A DNA stretch of 64,000 bases from Nevskia soli DSM 19509 (GTDB lineage Bacteria; Pseudomonadota; Gammaproteobacteria; Nevskiales; Nevskiaceae), in contig NZ_JONR01000009.1 in the NCBI RefSeq assembly GCF_000711955.1, positions 1 to 64,000 of the forward strand. The letters are read 5' to 3'. A program made the position numbers and the translations under genes. This document shows positions 51,574 to 61,030 of the stretch, in pieces. Positions within the stretch are counted from its first letter, which is position 1. Every line of letters starts with the position of its first letter. The notes under the pieces were generated by a model, which was given only the letters and a program-made list of their open reading frames with translations, did no database searches and had not been told where the DNA came from.

Positions 51574-52617
51574 CTATTTGAGGGAAACGCGGGCAACCCC
51601 GCCCTCGCCGACCACGATCAAGGCATTGCGATAGTCGATCCCCGCGGCATAGGTAGTCGCCTGTCCCTGCCCGCTGGAGCTGTCGCGAACCACTCGTCCG
51701 GCACCCTTGCCGTCGACAATCACGATCTCCCCATCGCCGCCCATCAATGCCACCTCGCCCTGCGGCAGCACCAGGCCGCCGAAGAAGCTGCTGGTGGTGT
51801 GGGCGTCCACTTTTTGCCAATGGTCCGCGCGCACGTCGTCCGAGACATAGACATTGCCGCGCAACCCGAAGGCGATCGCCCCGCGGTTCCCCCAGGGCAG
51901 CGCCCCGAAGAAGGAGCCTTCATAGGGCGGCGACAGCCGGTGCCAGTCGCGGCCATCCGCGGAGACCGCCGCCAGGCCGTGCTCGCCGGCGATGAACAGA
52001 TCGCCGTTGGCAAGACGGGTAATGGCATTGAGGTGGAGCTTGTCCTTGGTCAGTACCGGCGCATCGACATCGCTCCAGTGCCCGCCGCCGTCTTCGGTGG
52101 CCTTGAGGGTGCCGAACGCGCCGACCGCCAGCGCCCGCTGCGAGTCCAGCGCCAGCACCGAAAACAGCGGTGCATTGAGATCCGGCTGAAAGCTCTGCAC
52201 GCTCCAACTCTGGCCGCCGTCGGCGGTATGCAGGATCAGGGCGTCGTGTCCCACTACCCAGCCGTGATGCTCGTCGGCGAACGCCACCCCGGTCAGGGTC
52301 ACATCCACCGGCGTCTGCACCTGCGTCCAGCGCTCGCCGTCGGGCGAGGTGACGATATCGCCGTTGCCGCCCACCGCCACCAGGTGCTGACCGGTATCGA
52401 CGATGCCGAGCAGCAGGCCGGTCTCGGCATGGGCGGCCATCATCGCGGCGGTCGGCTTGACCTGGGGAGAGTCCGGGACGGCCACGGCGGCCGCGCCCGC
52501 GGCGGAATCGGCACCCTGCGCATGGCAGGCCCCGCTTGCGGCGAAGAGGCCAAGCAGCGCCGGGGCGATCCAGCGGCGACCCGCACCGCCATCGATGAAA
52601 CGAAGTTTGGCGATCAC
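51574..52617 (-). CDS. YCF48/BNR-type beta-propeller exported protein
   Basis: 347 residues from a GTG at 52617 that overlaps the RND stop by 4 bases (GTGA). Signal peptide (about 10-32, ending CHAQG), then repeated propeller blades with the TVTxDGGxSW-like pattern: VTSPDGERWTQV, LHTADGGQSWSV, KATEDGGGHWSDV and AVSADGRDWHRL. YCF48-like proteins accompany RND/DUF1302/DUF1329 genes in many gammaproteobacteria; the role is thought to be assembly or stabilisation of the complex. Exported, probably periplasmic. Confidence 0.85.
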   Translation of the reverse strand: MIAKLRFIDGGAGRRWIAPALLGLFAASGACHAQGADSAAGAAAVAVPDSPQVKPTAAMMAAHAETGLLLGIVDTGQHLVAVGGNGDIVTSPDGERWTQVQTPVDVTLTGVAFADEHHGWVVGHDALILHTADGGQSWSVQSFQPDLNAPLFSVLALDSQRALAVGAFGTLKATEDGGGHWSDVDAPVLTKDKLHLNAITRLANGDLFIAGEHGLAAVSADGRDWHRLSPPYEGSFFGALPWGNRGAIAFGLRGNVYVSDDVRADHWQKVDAHTTSSFFGGLVLPQGEVALMGGDGEIVIVDGKGAGRVVRDSSSGQGQATTYAAGIDYRNALIVVGEGGVARVSLK

Positions 52618-55229
52618 GGTTTGGCCCCGGTGGCATTGATGCCGGCCGCTCTGGACACAGCGGCGGCGGGATTCTTCATCAGGAAGGCGGCGAACGCCGG
52701 CAGCATGACCAGCGCGGCTACGGCGTTGGCGAGGAACATCACGGTCAGCAGGATGCCCATGTCGATCTGGAATTGCAGCCCGGACAACATCCAGGTGGCG
52801 ACGCTTGCGGACAGCGCCGCGCCGGTGACCAGCACCGCCTTGCCGGTCTGGTGCAAGGTATCGGCGTAAGCCTCCCGCAGGTTCATGCCTTTCGATTTCA
52901 CGTTTTCTTCCAGCACGCTGAAGATGTAGATGCCGTAGTCCACCCCGATGCCGGCGGCGAAGGCGGCGACCGGCAGCGTCGCCACGGTCTCGCCGATGCC
53001 GAGGAACACCATGATGGCGTAGGTGAAGACCGACACCGCCGCCAGCGGCACCAGGATGCAGACGATGCTGGTGAAGCCGCGGAACGAGACGAACACGCAG
53101 AGGGTGATGGCGGCGTAAAGCCAGAACAGCACCGAGAATTCGGTCTTCTTGATCACGGCATTGGTCGCCGCCATCACGCCGACGTTGCCGCCGGCGAGCT
53201 GGAAGGTGACTGCGTCGTCGCCCTTGCCCCCTGCGGTGAACCGGTCGATCGCGGCTATCACCCCGTCGATGGTCGTCGCCTTGTGATCCTTCATGAAGAC
53301 ATAGGTCGGCATCACGCTGCAGTCGTCGTTGAGCAGGCCGGTCGAGGTGGTGAACTGCTGACCCGCCAGCACCAGGCCGTCCTGCGACCGCGGCAATTGC
53401 TGCCAGCGCGGATTGCTCTCGTTGTATTGCGCCCACACCACTTTATCGAGCAGGGCCATCGAAGTGGTCGAGACCACGCCGGGCGTGTTCTGCATGTACC
53501 AGCCGAAGCGGCTGATCCGGTTCATGATGTCGTAGTCGATGCAGCCATTGCTCTTGGTGGCGGCATAGACCTGAAGGATATCCACGCCGATGGAGTAGTT
53601 CTTCGAGATGAAGTCCGAATCCAGGTTGTAGCGCGAATCCGGCCGCAGCGCAGGCACGCCGGGATGCAGCTCGCCGATCTGCAGGTCGCGCGAGATCCAC
53701 TCCGCGCCGCCCCAGGCCAGCATCGCCAGCACGATGACCACCGCCGCCACCGGCTTGCGCGTCAGCAGGGCCAGCTTGTGCCAGATCGGCTTGAGCCTGG
53801 CGTCGCGCCGGTGCTGGTAATCGCGGAAGCGTTGCGGATTGCGCAGCTTCACGTAGGACAACAGGCAGGGCAGCAACACCTTCTTGCAGACGATGACGGC
53901 GAGCAGTCCGAACATGGCGTTGATCGCCATCTCGCGCACGATGCCGATGGGGATCAGCAGGATGGTGCCGAAGCCGATGATGTTGGTGACCAGGGCGGTG
54001 ATGCCCGGAATGACCAGCCGGCGATAGGTCGCGCGCGAGGCGGAGAAACTATCCAGCCCGCGGTCGGACACCTCGAGCAACCAGAAACTGGTGATCTGGA
54101 TGCCGTGCGAGACGCTGATCGCCAGCACCAGGAACGGCACCAGGATGGCGAACGGGTCCAGCCCGTAGCCGGCCAGGTGCAGGATGCCCAGCTCCCACAC
54201 CACGGCGAGCAGTCCGCAGCTGAGCGGATACAGGGACACCACGAAGGACCCCATGTAGTAGGACAGCACCAGCCACACCAGGAACACGGTCAGGGCGAAG
54301 AAACTGATGACCTGCAGCGAGGCATCCGCCACATCGCCGATGACCTTGGCGAAGCCGATGACTTCGACGTCGATGTCGGGGTTGTAGTCCGGGTTCTTGC
54401 GCTGGCTCACCTGAAGCTGGCTGCCGCGGAAGTCCCGGTCCACCGTCTCGCCGCTCGGGCCGATCAGGGTGGCATGGACCCGCTTCAGCGAAAACAGCGG
54501 CCCGCGCGGATCCTGGTAGACGGTGGTGATGACGGCGCCGGCCTTGAACGGGGCGTCGTCGGCCTTCAGGGTGTATTCGAACAGCTCCGGGCTGGTCAGC
54601 TTGCCGCGGATGTTCTCGAACAGGTGCGCCGCCTGGATATAGTCCAGCTTCTGGTGGGTGCGCGGATTCTGGTCGACCAGCTCCGACACCACCATGGCGG
54701 AACTCAAATCATTGGAAACCAGGCGGCCGACGACATTGGCCTTGGCCACGTTTTCCCGGATCTGCTGCAACACTTCCGGCGTCGGCTGATATCCCGAGGG
54801 AATCACGTTGCCGCCGCGGAAGCCGCCCTCCACCGCCTCGATGAAGCGCACATTGGGCGTGAACAGGGAACTGATGCGGGTACGGTCCACGCCCGGCAGG
54901 AAGAACACCGCATCGGTGGCGACCTTGAGGGAATCCATGAAGCGGCCGTTGTAGATATCCCCTTTGCCGGGCTTCTCCGACACCGCCAGCAGCACCGTAT
55001 TGCCGCCGCCGAACTGGTCCTGGTACTTCTTCAGCACCTGGATGTAGGGATGATTTTTCGGCAGCTGTTTCTCGAAGCCGGAATCCAGCCGCAGCTGCGA
55101 GGCTTCGAAGCCGAGGAACAGGGTCAGCAGGGCGATCACGCTGAGCGTGAGCGGCCGTTTGGAAAAGATCAGCGGCTCGGTGATCTTGACAAAGAACTGC
55201 GAAAACCAGCCGCGTGGATCACCGTGCAT
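52614..55229 (-). CDS. RND/MMPL-superfamily transporter
   Basis: 871 residues. Two repeats of one helix, a large periplasmic domain and a five-helix bundle: helix 1 LTLSVIALLTLFLGF, first bundle about 330-480 (FFALTVFLVWLVLSYYMG, VFLVLAISVSHGIQITSFWL), second bundle about 715-865. The pattern is that of the hydrophobe/lipid-moving RND family linked to DUF1302/DUF1329 proteins. Its gene is 154 bases downstream of the DUF1329 gene, and the YCF48 gene overlaps its stop. It shares the family but not the cNMP domain with the protein at 24228-26957. Confidence 0.87.
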   Translation of the reverse strand: MHGDPRGWFSQFFVKITEPLIFSKRPLTLSVIALLTLFLGFEASQLRLDSGFEKQLPKNHPYIQVLKKYQDQFGGGNTVLLAVSEKPGKGDIYNGRFMDSLKVATDAVFFLPGVDRTRISSLFTPNVRFIEAVEGGFRGGNVIPSGYQPTPEVLQQIRENVAKANVVGRLVSNDLSSAMVVSELVDQNPRTHQKLDYIQAAHLFENIRGKLTSPELFEYTLKADDAPFKAGAVITTVYQDPRGPLFSLKRVHATLIGPSGETVDRDFRGSQLQVSQRKNPDYNPDIDVEVIGFAKVIGDVADASLQVISFFALTVFLVWLVLSYYMGSFVVSLYPLSCGLLAVVWELGILHLAGYGLDPFAILVPFLVLAISVSHGIQITSFWLLEVSDRGLDSFSASRATYRRLVIPGITALVTNIIGFGTILLIPIGIVREMAINAMFGLLAVIVCKKVLLPCLLSYVKLRNPQRFRDYQHRRDARLKPIWHKLALLTRKPVAAVVIVLAMLAWGGAEWISRDLQIGELHPGVPALRPDSRYNLDSDFISKNYSIGVDILQVYAATKSNGCIDYDIMNRISRFGWYMQNTPGVVSTTSMALLDKVVWAQYNESNPRWQQLPRSQDGLVLAGQQFTTSTGLLNDDCSVMPTYVFMKDHKATTIDGVIAAIDRFTAGGKGDDAVTFQLAGGNVGVMAATNAVIKKTEFSVLFWLYAAITLCVFVSFRGFTSIVCILVPLAAVSVFTYAIMVFLGIGETVATLPVAAFAAGIGVDYGIYIFSVLEENVKSKGMNLREAYADTLHQTGKAVLVTGAALSASVATWMLSGLQFQIDMGILLTVMFLANAVAALVMLPAFAAFLMKNPAAAVSRAAGINATGAKP

Positions 55230-55383
55230 CGCATTTGCTCCAGAGCAGCCGGACGGGAACGATCCCGGCCGGCTCTAAACATTGAAATAGCCGCATCCAG
55301 CGGACGCGAAGCCGCGTGTACCGCGCCGGCGCATGGGCGCCGGCTGGGCGGCGGGCGCTTGCACGCCCGCCGCCCGCAAGCCA

Positions 55384-56733
55384 CTACTTGGACGCGCGCT
55401 GCTGCACGGCGTTGTCGGTGAAATACCCGTCCGGATACTGCACGCTGTAGTCGTTCGGATGTCCCTGCGCCTGCAGGGCGGTGATGAAGTACCGGCCCGA
55501 ATCGAAGTGATAGATGATTTCCGGCACCGTGAAGGCGGTCAGCACGTTGTACTGCGGCGCCGACATGCCCTCCTGGAAATTGAACAGGCCGCCGTGGGCG
55601 TCGTAGCAGTCCACCATGACGATGTCCCAGGAATCCTCGTCGACATAGAACACGCGCTTGGCATAGGTATGCCGCTGGTCCGGACGCAGCGTCGCTTCCA
55701 CCACCCAGACGCGATGGGTCTCGTAACGGGGCAGATCCTGGTTCAAGTGGTTGGGGCTGACCAGCGTGTCGTACTTGGCGCGGGCGATCTTGAAGTTGTC
55801 GTAGGGAATGACCATTTCCTTCTTGCCGACCAGCTTCCAGGTGTAGCGCTCCAGCACGCCGTTGAACATGTCGACCTGGTCGTAGAACTCCTGGCCGTCG
55901 GTGCCTTCATAGGGGTTGTCGCAGCACACCGCCGGCGCGCGGCGGATGCGCTTGAGAGCCGGCGCATAGAGCCACGCCGCGCGGCCGGTGGCGCCGGTGC
56001 CGCCGCTCTCGTTGACCAGGATCATGGTGCCCGCGGTGCGCGCCGGCGCGATGATGCGCGACAGGTAATACAGGAACAGGCCCTTGCCCTTGACCATCGG
56101 CACCGGGTTCTTTTCGTTGGCGTAGAGGAACTGCACGTCCTCGACCAGCTGCGCCAGCTGGGAATGCCCGTTCTGGTCGACGATCATTTCATCGTTGTTG
56201 CGCTGCACCGAGTTGCCGCGCCACTTCACGCGGTGATTCCAGATCACCTGGGCGCCGTCGGTGGGGATCGGATAGGGGAAGCCCTGCTTGCAGTTATCCG
56301 GGTCGTCGGTGCCGCTGAGCGTGCAGTTCACCGCGTTCACCGCGGTCGCCTTGTAGATGAAGTCCGGCCAGGCCACGGTGCGGTGACTCGGATACATCAC
56401 CATCTTGTAGTCCGGGAAGGTCTTGAGCAGGTACTTGTGGCCCTCGCTGAGCTGGGCCGCGTACTTGTCCATATTGGCCGCGGTGATGGTGGCGATCGGC
56501 TTGTCGCCCTCGATCTCCGGGCTGCTGGCATATTCGCCGGAGAGCTTGCCGTGCTGCTGGGCCGGGGTCCACGCCGGCACCAGGCCGTCCGCGCTGGCGC
56601 CCTTCTCGGCGCCGATCGGGGTGAGTTCCTTGCCCAGCTTGGCCGCCTGGTCGGCCGGCACACTGGCCTGCGCCGCGTGCGCGAACAACAGCAGTACAGC
56701 CGTTCCTGCGATTCTTGAAAGATGCTTGCCCAT
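55384..56733 (-). CDS. DUF1329-family exported protein (LolA/LolB-like fold)
   Basis: 449 residues from ATG 56733, which has a GGAG ribosome-binding site; a GTG 24 bases upstream is possible. Signal peptide (about 1-24, LLLFAHAAQA). Then the DUF1329 landmarks ITAANMDKYAAQL, FPDYKMVMYPSHRT, HRVWVVEATLRPDQRH and FYVDEDSWDIVMVDCYD. The same landmarks are in the TPR fusion protein at 13208-15757. DUF1329 is thought to shuttle a hydrophobic molecule between the RND pump and the DUF1302 barrel. Next to both. Confidence 0.9.
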   Translation of the reverse strand: MGKHLSRIAGTAVLLLFAHAAQASVPADQAAKLGKELTPIGAEKGASADGLVPAWTPAQQHGKLSGEYASSPEIEGDKPIATITAANMDKYAAQLSEGHKYLLKTFPDYKMVMYPSHRTVAWPDFIYKATAVNAVNCTLSGTDDPDNCKQGFPYPIPTDGAQVIWNHRVKWRGNSVQRNNDEMIVDQNGHSQLAQLVEDVQFLYANEKNPVPMVKGKGLFLYYLSRIIAPARTAGTMILVNESGGTGATGRAAWLYAPALKRIRRAPAVCCDNPYEGTDGQEFYDQVDMFNGVLERYTWKLVGKKEMVIPYDNFKIARAKYDTLVSPNHLNQDLPRYETHRVWVVEATLRPDQRHTYAKRVFYVDEDSWDIVMVDCYDAHGGLFNFQEGMSAPQYNVLTAFTVPEIIYHFDSGRYFITALQAQGHPNDYSVQYPDGYFTDNAVQQRASK

Positions 56734-56794
56734 GATTCTCCAGCTCCGTTTCGTCACTCACGATTGCCCTGAGCGGGCAATGCCTTACATCGGG

Positions 56795-59362
56795 TCAGAA
56801 GGAATACTTCACGAAAAACTTCGCCGTATCGCGGTCGTTGAACAGATTCGCGTCGCCGCCGCCGGCCCACAGCTGATAGCCCACATTGATCGACAGATAG
56901 TCGCGGTAACGCACCTCGATATTGGTGTCCCACAGCGTGCGGCCCTGGACATAGTTCGACAGGTAGCCGGGGGAATGACCGAAGAAGTCATGCTTGATGA
57001 TGATCTGCGGATCGAGGCTGATGTTCGGCAGGATGTCTTCCCAGCGGATCAGGATCACCGCGCCTACGCCACCGGACCACTTGGTGGGATACAGGCCCAG
57101 AGGCGCCTGGTGCGGGCTGAAGCGCAAGCCGTCCGGTCCGTACTGGCAGGCGACGTTGCTCGAGCAGGCCTGGCGCGAGCCGTCCGCGCCGGAGCCGTCG
57201 GCGCCGGCGGTCGGGCTGGTGTAGGTTCCGGGCACGGCCAGCGCCAGCCGGTCCAGCGGCGGCAGGTTGAGGATGCCGCGCGCGCCGATTTCCGGCAGCC
57301 AGATCACCTGGCTGGCATGCAGCAGCCGCGGCGTGAAATCGGTATTGCCTTCGACGTAGGTCGCGCCGAAATCCAGCGACAGGGTCTGGAACCGCTCCCA
57401 GCCCCGGATGTAGGAATTGGGCGGATTCTCGCCCAGCACCCCGCCGCGATAGGGAATGATGAAGTTGGGGAAGGAGCGCCCCGCGCCGGGCAGCTGCCCG
57501 ACGATCAGGTCATAGGTATCGTTGAAGGCGCCCGGGCCGTTCTTGGTGGTGTAGTTGCTGTTGCCGTAGAGCCCCACGGAACCGTCGGCCTTGGTGCCCA
57601 GGCCGACCGTGCTGCCGAAGCAGCCCGGCGGGTGATCGCAGTTGTTCAGGGTCGGACCCAGGCCGGCGAACGCGAGGTCGACGATATCGACCTGCAGCGG
57701 ATCGTTGGGCCGGTAGGCCACCTCGCCCTGCATCGAAACATCGCCGAAGCTGGTGTTGAAGCTGAAGCCGAGCATCTTGATCGCGCGCGGATAATCGAGC
57801 TCGAACTTGAGGCCGTCCAGCGACAGCGCACTGCTGGTGGCGCCAGCCGGATCATTCGGCTTCAACACGCCATGAACCAGCGGGATGTTCAGACAGGCCA
57901 GCAGGAACTCGGCGGTGTTGCGGGTGTTCTTGGCGCAGCTCTCGTCGGTGGAATAGAAGCTGACGATGGGGATGCGCGAGGTGTAGTTGGCGAAATAGAA
58001 GCCGAGATTGGTGCCGTTGTTCAGCCATTCCGCGTTGTAGTTGACCTTGACGCCGTAGTTGCCGGAAGTTCCCGGCGGCCGGTCGTCCGGCAAGCGCTGC
58101 GCGCGCGAAGTCGTGTTGGTGATCAGCGACAGCGGACTGTCCAGGTTGCGGCCCATGCCATCGGGGTCCGGCGTGGTATTGGCGAAGCCGATGGTCAGAT
58201 AGTCCGGTCCCTCGTTCTTCGTCCCCAGGTTGACCGGCGAATAAAATCCGCCTTCGGCCGGCAGCTCGATCGGTTCGAACTCGAGCGCGTACCAGCCCGA
58301 CACATTGATATCGTCAGTGATGGTCGAGCCAAGAGAGATGGCATTGACCGGCTGATAGAAATCGTCGAGGCCGTTGCCGCCGATGCGGAAGAAGTTGTTC
58401 AGGTTGGGCGCGTTGAGGACGTTGATGGAGTCGAAGAATTCCAGCGTGGCCTCGCCCCAGATGACCTGCTGGCGCCCCACCCTGACCTGCAGGCCGCGGT
58501 CGCCCGGCAGCGGAATCGAGCCGGACAGGTTCAGGTCCAGCAGCTGGATGCCGAGGCCGATTTCATGCAGGGTCTGCGCATCCTTGCGCTTCGAATAGAC
58601 CACGCCGCCGGGTCCGTAGACGATGCCGCAAGGCTGGCCGCTCGGGTTGCGGTTGGCGGGGCACGGCGTGGAATCGGTGCGCGGCCCCAGCAGCGGGATG
58701 GCCGTCGGATTGGCCAGCAGCTGCGTGATGATGTTGGGCGGCAGCGGCAGCTGCGAGATCAGCGGCGCCAGCAGGGACAGGTTCTGGCCCGCGCGCAGCA
58801 GTTCCGTACCCGGCGTCGACAGGTAGCCGACCTGCTGGTAGTTCTCCCTGGTGATCTCGTTCGGATGGTATTCGGTGAAGTTGTAGTTGACCGGATCGTA
58901 GAAGGCGATGGTCTTCGCGAACAGGGTCCAGCCTTCATACTTGAGCGTGAGGTCCTGGTTCCAGCGCAGCTCGGCCTGGGTCAGGTCGCCCCGGTTGTAG
59001 TTCAGGTCGCCCTGGTCGAAGTTGTCGCTGAAGGATCCGGGGGCCGCCGCCAGATGCGCCGCCATGAAGGACTGCGCGGTGAACAGGCCCTGGCAGTCCT
59101 GGTAGAACACCGCACCCTCGGGCGTCCTGCCGCACACATTCGGATTCAGATTATTCTTGCCGATTGCGCTGGTGCGTTGGGACTCGGTCCTGACCGCGGC
59201 GCCCGCGATCAGGGTGGTGTTGGAATTGACATCGATATCGCTGTCGGCGAAGGGAATCTTGAATCCAAGCGCGCCCGCGCTGCCCGGCAGCAAGACGGCA
59301 AGTCCACCGATCGCAAGAAGCAAAACGCCAAGACCACTCCTTCCAGTTCCTTTCGGATGCAT
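56795..59362 (-). CDS. DUF1302-family outer-membrane protein
   Basis: 855 residues from ATG 59362 (MHPKGTGRSG); 19 earlier codons are possible. Signal peptide ending GSAGA, then a large beta-barrel-like sequence with alternating hydrophobic residues and Gly/Asn-rich loops, and a C-terminal Phe (KFFVKYSF) of the outer-membrane type. Landmarks: DVNSNTTLIAGAAVRTESQ, GLQVRVGRQQVIWGE and TLWDTNIEVRYRDYLSI. DUF1302 proteins pair with DUF1329 and RND partners and are linked to growth on hydrophobic substrates. Its gene lies 73 bases downstream of rubredoxin. Confidence 0.88.
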   Translation of the reverse strand: MHPKGTGRSGLGVLLLAIGGLAVLLPGSAGALGFKIPFADSDIDVNSNTTLIAGAAVRTESQRTSAIGKNNLNPNVCGRTPEGAVFYQDCQGLFTAQSFMAAHLAAAPGSFSDNFDQGDLNYNRGDLTQAELRWNQDLTLKYEGWTLFAKTIAFYDPVNYNFTEYHPNEITRENYQQVGYLSTPGTELLRAGQNLSLLAPLISQLPLPPNIITQLLANPTAIPLLGPRTDSTPCPANRNPSGQPCGIVYGPGGVVYSKRKDAQTLHEIGLGIQLLDLNLSGSIPLPGDRGLQVRVGRQQVIWGEATLEFFDSINVLNAPNLNNFFRIGGNGLDDFYQPVNAISLGSTITDDINVSGWYALEFEPIELPAEGGFYSPVNLGTKNEGPDYLTIGFANTTPDPDGMGRNLDSPLSLITNTTSRAQRLPDDRPPGTSGNYGVKVNYNAEWLNNGTNLGFYFANYTSRIPIVSFYSTDESCAKNTRNTAEFLLACLNIPLVHGVLKPNDPAGATSSALSLDGLKFELDYPRAIKMLGFSFNTSFGDVSMQGEVAYRPNDPLQVDIVDLAFAGLGPTLNNCDHPPGCFGSTVGLGTKADGSVGLYGNSNYTTKNGPGAFNDTYDLIVGQLPGAGRSFPNFIIPYRGGVLGENPPNSYIRGWERFQTLSLDFGATYVEGNTDFTPRLLHASQVIWLPEIGARGILNLPPLDRLALAVPGTYTSPTAGADGSGADGSRQACSSNVACQYGPDGLRFSPHQAPLGLYPTKWSGGVGAVILIRWEDILPNISLDPQIIIKHDFFGHSPGYLSNYVQGRTLWDTNIEVRYRDYLSINVGYQLWAGGGDANLFNDRDTAKFFVKYSF

Positions 59363-59435
59363 GTCACAAGTCCCCAAGCCCGATATCCACGCGGCATTTT
59401 TTTCGCCGCTCTTTGTCAATTTTTATTGCTTGCAG

Positions 59436-59621
59436 CTATGCGCCTCGTGGCGTGCGCTCCATCACCAGCTCGAAGTCCGGCTTCTCCCGCACTCCGCAAT
59501 CCGGACAGCACCACGTAACCGGAATGGCGCGCCAGGGCGTACCGGCCCGGAAGCCCTCGCGGGGCTCGCCTTTCACTTCGTCGTAGACGTAGCCGCAACC
59601 GGGGCAGCGGTAAGCGCTCAT
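59436..59621 (-). CDS. Rubredoxin
   Basis: 61 residues. Iron is bound by two CxxC pairs: CPGCGY (about 6-11) and CPDCGV (about 38-43). This is a rubredoxin-1/2-like electron carrier that feeds electrons to AlkB. WCCPDCG has an extra Cys just before the second pair, as in some alkane rubredoxins. Its gene begins 9 bases after alkB. No rubredoxin reductase gene is in the window, so this must come from elsewhere. Confidence 0.93.
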   Translation of the reverse strand: MSAYRCPGCGYVYDEVKGEPREGFRAGTPWRAIPVTWCCPDCGVREKPDFELVMERTPRGA

Positions 59622-59630
59622 GCTGCGCGC

Positions 59631-60803
59631 TCAGTCCCGCGGGCCGGCGCCGGCGCCATAGCGCGCAAGGATCTTCCGGCGCTGCGGCGGATAGACATTG
59701 GCCCGCGTCACATCGCCCTGGTAGTGGGCCAGCACGCGGCGGTCCATGACCCAGCGCCACAGCGGCGGTATATAGGCGAGCGCAACCATGCTGGCGTAGC
59801 CCGAGGGCAGCTGCGGCGACTGCTCGAAGTGCCGCAGCGCCTGGTAACGCCGGGTCGGATTGGTGTGGTGATCGGAATGGCGCTGCAGGTGATACAGCAG
59901 CAGATTGGTGACGACGTGGTTGCTGTTCCAGCTGTGCTGCGGCTGGCAGCGCTCGTAGCGTCCGTCCGCCTGCTTCTGCCGCACCAGGCCGTAATGCTCC
60001 AGGTAATTCACCACTTCCAGCAGCATGAAGCCATAAGCCGCCTGGATCAGCAGGAACGGGATGATCACCGGGCCCAGCCACAGGATCAGTCCGCCGAACA
60101 ACACCACGCTCATCAGCCAGGCATTGAGCACGTCGTTGCGCAGCGTCCACGGGCCCAGGCCTGAACGTCCCAGCCGCTCCTTTTCGAGATTCCAGGCGGA
60201 GCGGGCGCTGCCGACCACGGTGCGCGGCAGGAACGCCCAGAAGCTTTCGCCGAGACGCGAGCTGGCCGGATCTTCCGGCGTCGCCACCCGCACATGATGG
60301 CCGCGGTTGTGCTCGACGAAGAAATGCCCGTAGGCCGTCGGCGCCAGCGCGACCTTCGCCAGCCAGCGTTCCAGTGCCGGCTTCTTGTGCCCCAGTTCGT
60401 GCGCGGCATTGATGCCCACACCGCTGGACAGCCCGGTGGTCAAGGCGATGCCCAGCACGTCCAGCCATGACAAACCGCCGCGTGCCACCACGTAAGCCGA
60501 ACCGATCAGGCTGGCGTATTGCAGCGGCAGGTAGAGAAAGGTGCAGTAGCGATAGTAGCGATCGTTCTCGAGCCGCTCGACCGCGCCGTCCGGAGGATTG
60601 TTGCGGTCCTCCCCGATCAGCAGCTCGAGCGGCGGGATGATCAGGAAGTAGAAGATCGGCCCGGTCCACCAGAACACCGACAGGCCGGTGGCGGCGACCA
60701 GCGCCCAGCCGAGCAGCGGCAACGAGGGAATCAGCAGCCCCATCAGCCAGGCGTGGCGTTTGCCGTCCTTCCAGGCAACGGCTTCTAACATTGCGGTCGT
60801 CAT
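59631..60803 (-). CDS. alkB: Alkane 1-monooxygenase
   Basis: 390 residues from ATG 60803, with a strong AGGAGG site. Membrane di-iron hydroxylase: about six transmembrane helices, His boxes HELGHK (135-140), HFFVEHNRGHH (160-170) and LQRHSDHHTNPTRRYQALR, and the AlkB-specific NYLEHYGL (HYG motif). Oxidises the terminal carbon of medium- to long-chain n-alkanes. Promoter and operator lie 60-95 bases upstream, between this gene and the MerR gene. Followed by rubredoxin and the DUF1302/DUF1329/RND genes, suggesting one alkane-use region. Confidence 0.95.
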   Translation of the reverse strand: MTTAMLEAVAWKDGKRHAWLMGLLIPSLPLLGWALVAATGLSVFWWTGPIFYFLIIPPLELLIGEDRNNPPDGAVERLENDRYYRYCTFLYLPLQYASLIGSAYVVARGGLSWLDVLGIALTTGLSSGVGINAAHELGHKKPALERWLAKVALAPTAYGHFFVEHNRGHHVRVATPEDPASSRLGESFWAFLPRTVVGSARSAWNLEKERLGRSGLGPWTLRNDVLNAWLMSVVLFGGLILWLGPVIIPFLLIQAAYGFMLLEVVNYLEHYGLVRQKQADGRYERCQPQHSWNSNHVVTNLLLYHLQRHSDHHTNPTRRYQALRHFEQSPQLPSGYASMVALAYIPPLWRWVMDRRVLAHYQGDVTRANVYPPQRRKILARYGAGAGPRD

Positions 60804-60861
60804 GGTCTCTCCTCCTGATGTGCCCGCCATTCGCGCTGCATGCGCGTAGCGGATCGCTAAT

Positions 60862-60898
60862 AGTGCGTAGTTATACTACGCACTACGCACTTAATCAA
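60862..60898 (-). promoter_or_regulatory. alkB promoter with overlapping palindromic operator
   Basis: On the minus strand TTGATT (60898-60893) and TATAAC (60875-60870) are 17 bases apart. The perfect inverted repeat AGTGCGTAGT-TAT-ACTACGCACT (60862-60884) covers the -10 box, and a third half-site ACTACGCACT (60882-60891) fills the spacer. A regulator bound here would block or remodel RNA polymerase. The MerR-family gene directly upstream is the obvious candidate, though MerR activators usually use longer spacers. Confidence 0.72.
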
Positions 60899-61030
60899 CC
60901 AGGATTGTCATCCAGGGGACGCGCGACGACGCGCGCACGCGTCCTTCCGGCTTCCCAGGAGAAGTGGTTATTGCGGTGCAGTGATGCAGATTGCGGCGGC
61001 AACCATTGAGCTTGCCGCCGCGGGCGCCGC

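Noticed and set aside
56423..59518. A 1031-codon open frame antisense to the DUF1302 and DUF1329 genes
   Set aside because: The opposite strand encodes a signal peptide, barrel and C-terminal Phe. The antisense translation has no recognisable domain.
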